Shown: piece by piece, positions 61,032-64,000 of the stretch | Layout: every line of letters starts with the position of its first letter | Numbering within the stretch: the first letter of the stretch is position 1 | Source: Sphingomonadaceae bacterium | GTDB lineage: Bacteria > Pseudomonadota > Alphaproteobacteria > Sphingomonadales > Sphingomonadaceae | Direction: 5' to 3' | DNA length: 64,000 bases | NCBI GenBank assembly: GCA_947477745.1 | Contig: CANJUF010000007.1 | Span: 27,585-91,584 of the forward strand | Notes under the pieces: generated by a model | Told to the model about the DNA's origin: nothing | The model's database searches: none | The model's input: the letters and a program-made list of their open reading frames with translations, nothing else | Translations under genes and position numbers: made by a program

Positions 61032-61687
61032 CGCGCGGCGGCACCGGCGGACGCGAGCGTGTCAAGACCGCGCGGCGGCGCAGCACCAGCTCCAACCGCT
61101 GGCTGTCGCGCCAGATCAACGATCCCTATGTCAAGAAGGCCAAGGCCGAAGGATACCGCAGCCGCGCCGCCTACAAGCTGGCCGAGCTCGATGAACGGTT
61201 CGACCTGCTGAAGGGCGTGAAGCGCGCCGTAGACCTCGGCATCGCGCCGGGCGGGTGGAGCCAGATCGTGCGTGAACGCTGCCCCGGCGCGAGCATTGTA
61301 GGCATCGACCTGCTGCCCTGCGACCCGATCGAGGGGGTCACCATGCTGCAGATGGATTTCCTGGCCGACGAAGCGCCCGGTTCGATCATGGCCGCGCTCG
61401 ACGGGCCGCCCGATCTCGTCGTGTCCGACATGGCCGCCAATACCGTGGGCCACAAGCAGACCGATCACCTGCGCACGATGGGTCTGGTTGAAGTGGCCGC
61501 GGATTTTGCGATTCGCACGCTCGCGCCGGGCGGGACGTTTGTGGCGAAGGTGCTGGCGGGCGGCACCGACGCGGCGCTGCTCGGCTTGCTCAAGAGCCAC
61601 TTTGCGACGGTCAAGCACGCCAAGCCGCCCGCGAGCCGCAAGGATTCGTCCGAGTGGTATGTCATCGCCAAGGGCTTCAAGGGCTGA
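61028..61687 (+). CDS. rlmE: 23S rRNA (uridine-2'-O)-methyltransferase
   Basis: A 219-residue FtsJ-family enzyme that methylates U2552 in the 50S A loop. The Lys-Asp-Lys-Glu tetrad lies in SRAAYKLAELD, VVSDMAANTVGHKQTDH, FVAKVLAGG and SEWYVIAKGFKG; SAM binds at DLGIAPGGWSQ. The basic N-terminus (KTARRRSTSSNRWLSRQ) binds RNA. The start overlaps the upstream stop. Confidence 0.96.
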   Translation: MTRGGTGGRERVKTARRRSTSSNRWLSRQINDPYVKKAKAEGYRSRAAYKLAELDERFDLLKGVKRAVDLGIAPGGWSQIVRERCPGASIVGIDLLPCDPIEGVTMLQMDFLADEAPGSIMAALDGPPDLVVSDMAANTVGHKQTDHLRTMGLVEVAADFAIRTLAPGGTFVAKVLAGGTDAALLGLLKSHFATVKHAKPPASRKDSSEWYVIAKGFKG

Positions 61688-61694
61688 AACAGAA

Positions 61695-61718
61695 AGGGCG
61701 GAGCCTTGGCCCCGCCCT
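61695..61718. terminator. Bidirectional hairpin between rlmE and cytochrome c genes
   Basis: AGGGCGG pairs with CCGCCCT, with an inner GCC/GGC extension. On the minus strand it is followed by UUUCUGUUU, suiting termination of the cytochrome gene; on the plus strand the tail is weaker. Confidence 0.65.
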
Positions 61719-61757
61719 CTGTATCGTCCGGTCGCAGGTTCGGCTGCGAGCCGGGAA

Positions 61758-62453
61758 TCAGTTCGCCTTGGTCTCGCTGACCGTGCCGACAGCCTTGTCG
61801 CCGCCGCCCGCCGCAATCGGAGCGGGCTGGGCCATGGCGCCAGCGTCCTTGGCAGTGTCGGTTCCGGGAACCGGGCCGTCGGCGCCAACCGGCGCAGCCT
61901 CGGCCGGTGCGGCATCCGCCGCAGGCGCGGCGGGAAGTGGCAGGTTGGAACCCTGGCTGTTGAGATAAAGCAGCAGCGCGGCGCGATCCTCAGCCTTGCC
62001 GAGACCCGCGAAAGTCATCTTGGTGCCATTGGCGAAGGCCTTGGGGCTCTTGATCCAGGCGTCCATGTTTTCCCAGGTCCAGCTGCCGCCGTGGCTCTTG
62101 AGCGCTTCGGAGAACGCGAAACCGCCGCGCCCGGTTGCGATTGTCTCGCCCAAGACGCCGTGCAGGTTCGGTCCGATGCCGTTGGCGCCGCCGGCGTTGA
62201 TCGTGTGGCACGAAGTGCACTTGGCGAAGATCGCCTCGCCCTTCGCCACGTCGGCAGTGGCCAGCAAGGTGGCGAGCGGCGGGCCTTCTTCGGCTCCGCC
62301 TTCGGCTTCAACACCTTCGATCTCGTAGCCCAGGTGATGCGGGCGGTGCGGCTTGTCTGCCGAGAAATAGTGCGAACTGATGCTGGTAAGGCCCAGTCCG
62401 ACGATGCCGGCGAACAGCGCCCAGCCGGCGATGGTGTTGAAACGATCTTCCAT
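61758..62453 (-). CDS. Membrane-anchored class I cytochrome c
   Basis: A 231-residue c-type cytochrome. An N-terminal uncleaved helix (FNTIAGWALFAGIVGLGLTSIS) anchors it; the haem motif is CTSCH, the axial methionine lies in GTKMTFAG, and GPNLHGVLG is typical. The last 60 residues are an Ala/Pro-rich tail. It probably carries electrons from the bc1 complex to an oxidase. Confidence 0.9.
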   Translation of the reverse strand: MEDRFNTIAGWALFAGIVGLGLTSISSHYFSADKPHRPHHLGYEIEGVEAEGGAEEGPPLATLLATADVAKGEAIFAKCTSCHTINAGGANGIGPNLHGVLGETIATGRGGFAFSEALKSHGGSWTWENMDAWIKSPKAFANGTKMTFAGLGKAEDRAALLLYLNSQGSNLPLPAAPAADAAPAEAAPVGADGPVPGTDTAKDAGAMAQPAPIAAGGGDKAVGTVSETKAN

Positions 62454-62569
62454 TTGATAGCTGCCCCGTGGCTTGCTGGCTTGCAGTCTCGCGCGCCGCT
62501 CTAGTAAGCCGCGCCGCCTAGTGCAAGAGCCATTGCGGTCAGGTTCGTTGCGCCCTAATCGCTGCTTGC

Positions 62570-63463
62570 ATGCACTCCTATCCCGAACCCGCCCTGGCGC
62601 TTGTCAGGGAAATGACCGAAGAGGCCGCGCGCGAGCCTGCCCGGACCCTGTCGTTTCAGGGCGCGCCCGGCTGCAACGGCCACCGCGCCGCGCTCGATTA
62701 TGACCCCGGGTGCCTGCCGCTGCCGTGCTTCAGCTTCGAGGATGCGCTCGACGCGGTGAAGGACGGAACCGCCGCGCACGCCATCATCCCGATCGAAAAT
62801 TCGCAGAACGGCCGCGTCGCCGATATCCATTTTCTGCTTCCAGAAAGCGGGCTCTCGATCGTCGGGGAATATTTCCTGCCGATCAGCTATGCGGTGATGG
62901 CGCTAGGCGACGGACCGTTTTCGGCAGCCTACAGCCATCCGCAGGCGCTGGGCCAGACGCGCAAATATCTGCGCGAGCGCGGCATCGTGCCGATGGTCTA
63001 TTCGGACACGGCGGGGGCCGCCGCCTTCGTCAAGGAACAGGGCGATCCCGAGGCCTGCGCGATCGCGCCGCGCATCGCCGCCGAGCTTTACGGCCTCAAG
63101 ATCGTCGCTGAAGGCATCGCCGATGCCGCCGACAACACCACGCGCTTCGTGGTGCTGGCGCAGGAACCGCTCGATCCCGCCGTTCTCGATGGCGCGCCGG
63201 TGATGACGACTTTCGTGTTCGAGGTGAAGAACCAGCCTGCTGCGCTGTACAAGGCGCTGGGCGGCTTCGCCACCAACGGCGTCAACATGACCAAGCTGGA
63301 AAGCTACCAGAAGGGCGCGAGCTTCGCGGCGACCACCTTCTTCTGCGACATCGAGGGCGCGCCGGGCGACCCGCAGTTCGACCGGGCGATGGCCGAGCTG
63401 GGCTTTCACTGCGATTCGGTGCGCATGCTCGGCACCTACCGTCAGGCCCGACCGCGCGGGTGA
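62570..63463 (+). CDS. pheA: Prephenate dehydratase
   Basis: A 297-residue enzyme converting prephenate to phenylpyruvate. The catalytic domain has FQGAPGCNGHRAA, IIPIENSQNGRV and the threonine motif NTTRFVVLA; the C-terminal ACT domain (TTFVFEVKNQPAALYKALGGFATNGVNMTKLESYQ) binds phenylalanine for feedback inhibition. No chorismate mutase domain is fused. Confidence 0.94.
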   Translation: MHSYPEPALALVREMTEEAAREPARTLSFQGAPGCNGHRAALDYDPGCLPLPCFSFEDALDAVKDGTAAHAIIPIENSQNGRVADIHFLLPESGLSIVGEYFLPISYAVMALGDGPFSAAYSHPQALGQTRKYLRERGIVPMVYSDTAGAAAFVKEQGDPEACAIAPRIAAELYGLKIVAEGIADAADNTTRFVVLAQEPLDPAVLDGAPVMTTFVFEVKNQPAALYKALGGFATNGVNMTKLESYQKGASFAATTFFCDIEGAPGDPQFDRAMAELGFHCDSVRMLGTYRQARPRG

Positions 63464-64000
63464 GCACGGGAGGTGCCCGGTCTGCCGAGCAGGCGTGGCG
63501 CGCCATGCGCGAGGCCGGCGATATCCAGTTCGCTCCGGTCAAGCCCAAACCGCCGCCCAAGACACCCGACTGGCTCGAACGGCTGGGCGAATGGCTGCGC
63601 GATCTGCTCGAGCCGCTGGGGCGGGCGCTGGGCATGTCGTGGCCGACGATCCAGTACGTCCTGATCGCCCTTGGCGTGCTGCTGGCGCTGGTGGTGCTGT
63701 GGTTCCTGCTCGCGCCCTTGATCGAGCGCTGGCGGCTGCGCCAGAAAGCCGCGCCCGAGGAAGAATGGACGCCCGACCGCGACGCGGCGGCCGCGCTGCT
63801 TGCCGACGCCGACCGGTTGGCGCGCGAGGGCCGCTTTGAGGAAGCCGTCCATCTGCTGCTCAGGCGCAGCGTCGCCGATATTTCCGCTGCGCGTCCCGAC
63901 TGGGTGCTGCCCGCCAGCACCGCGCGCGAGATCGCGCTGTTTCCCAAGCTGCCCGAACGCGCGCGCCAGGCCTTCGGCGTCATTGCCGAGCGGGTCGAGC
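63460..64000 (+). CDS. DUF4129-type membrane protein, 5' part (cut by window edge)
   Basis: At least 180 residues. After the GTG at 63460, which overlaps the pheA stop by four bases, the sequence is SAEQAWRAMREAGDIQFAPVK, a proline-rich linker, WLERLGEWLRDLLEPLG, one transmembrane helix (YVLIALGVLLALVVLWFLLA) and a cytoplasmic helical part (AAALLADADRLAREGRFEEAVHLLLRR). This fits DUF4129, usually found with MoxR/DUF58 genes; those would lie beyond the window. Confidence 0.75.
   Translation, partial: MSTGGARSAEQAWRAMREAGDIQFAPVKPKPPPKTPDWLERLGEWLRDLLEPLGRALGMSWPTIQYVLIALGVLLALVVLWFLLAPLIERWRLRQKAAPEEEWTPDRDAAAALLADADRLAREGRFEEAVHLLLRRSVADISAARPDWVLPASTAREIALFPKLPERARQAFGVIAERVE

Overview
The window is high-GC alphaproteobacterial chromosome, most likely from a sphingomonad (Novosphingobium or a close relative). 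The supports are a TonB-dependent receptor with a proline-rich tail, an rsmB/DUF1674 divergent pair, a Ppx/GppA-RlmE overlap, a cytochrome c - pheA - DUF4129 order, and an unusual density of SDR, cytochrome P450, DUF1214 and c-di-GMP/PilZ genes. The genus is an inference.

Layout. 1-3.1 kb: 5' part of rpoZ and a large TonB-dependent receptor. 3.4-6.3 kb: a D-aminoacylase-type amidohydrolase and a dihydrodipicolinate-reductase-like dehydrogenase. 6.3-7.1 kb: a non-coding block full of short palindromic repeats, followed by a probably leaderless ParD/ParE-type toxin-antitoxin pair. 7.6-12.2 kb: a minus-strand cluster of P450, Tat-exported DUF1214 protein, bicupin and a second Tat-exported protein. 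12.4-16.5 kb: a plus-strand cluster of SDR, COQ4-like protein, extended SDR and metallophosphoesterase. 16.4-28 kb: mostly housekeeping (GGDEF-EAL-PilZ protein, purA, L,D-transpeptidase, a frameshifted methyltransferase, DUF1674 protein, rsmB, msrA, an exported methyltransferase, aguB, folK, tRNA-Lys), then a Sec-exported DUF1214 protein. 28-29.7 kb: PilZ genes and two truncated c-di-GMP genes meeting tail to tail. 29.7-35.4 kb: LLM oxidoreductase, DUF35/thiolase-like pair, isovaleryl-CoA dehydrogenase and the biotin-carrying subunit of methylcrotonyl-CoA carboxylase. 35.4-40.1 kb: a disturbed stretch with an XRE regulator, a VIT-vWA sortase target fused by deletion to a sortase remnant, an acyltransferase, a lipoprotein and a decayed GIY-YIG gene bounded by inverted palindromes. 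40.2-41.8 kb: the carboxyltransferase subunit of the same carboxylase. 42-55.5 kb: a second catabolic block (LLM, sulfotransferase, TIM-barrel isomerase, cytoplasmic DUF1214 protein, SDRs, a second P450, serine hydrolase, thiolase, TesB thioesterase, isochorismatase-like pseudoenzyme). 55.8-64 kb: PilZ membrane protein, orphan CHASE4 sensor, a second D-aminoacylase paralogue, GFA protein, tRNA-Gln, Ppx/GppA, rlmE, cytochrome c, pheA and a partial DUF4129 protein.

How the parts fit. The catabolic genes (two P450s, three DUF1214 proteins, several SDRs, two amidohydrolases, thiolases, a thioesterase, a Coq4-like protein, a sulfotransferase) suggest uptake through the TonB receptor and breakdown of a hydrophobic or amide/sulfate-bearing substrate by CoA-ester chemistry. 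The substrate cannot be read from sequence. The leucine pathway is represented by an acyl-CoA dehydrogenase and both carboxylase subunits, but the subunits lie on opposite strands with decayed genes between them. The most unusual features are deletions and palindromes: two pairs of genes truncated into each other (28.6 kb and 38.0 kb), a GIY-YIG gene framed by inverted palindromes (39.6-40.05 kb), and a repeat-bracketed candidate structured RNA (6.3-6.9 kb).
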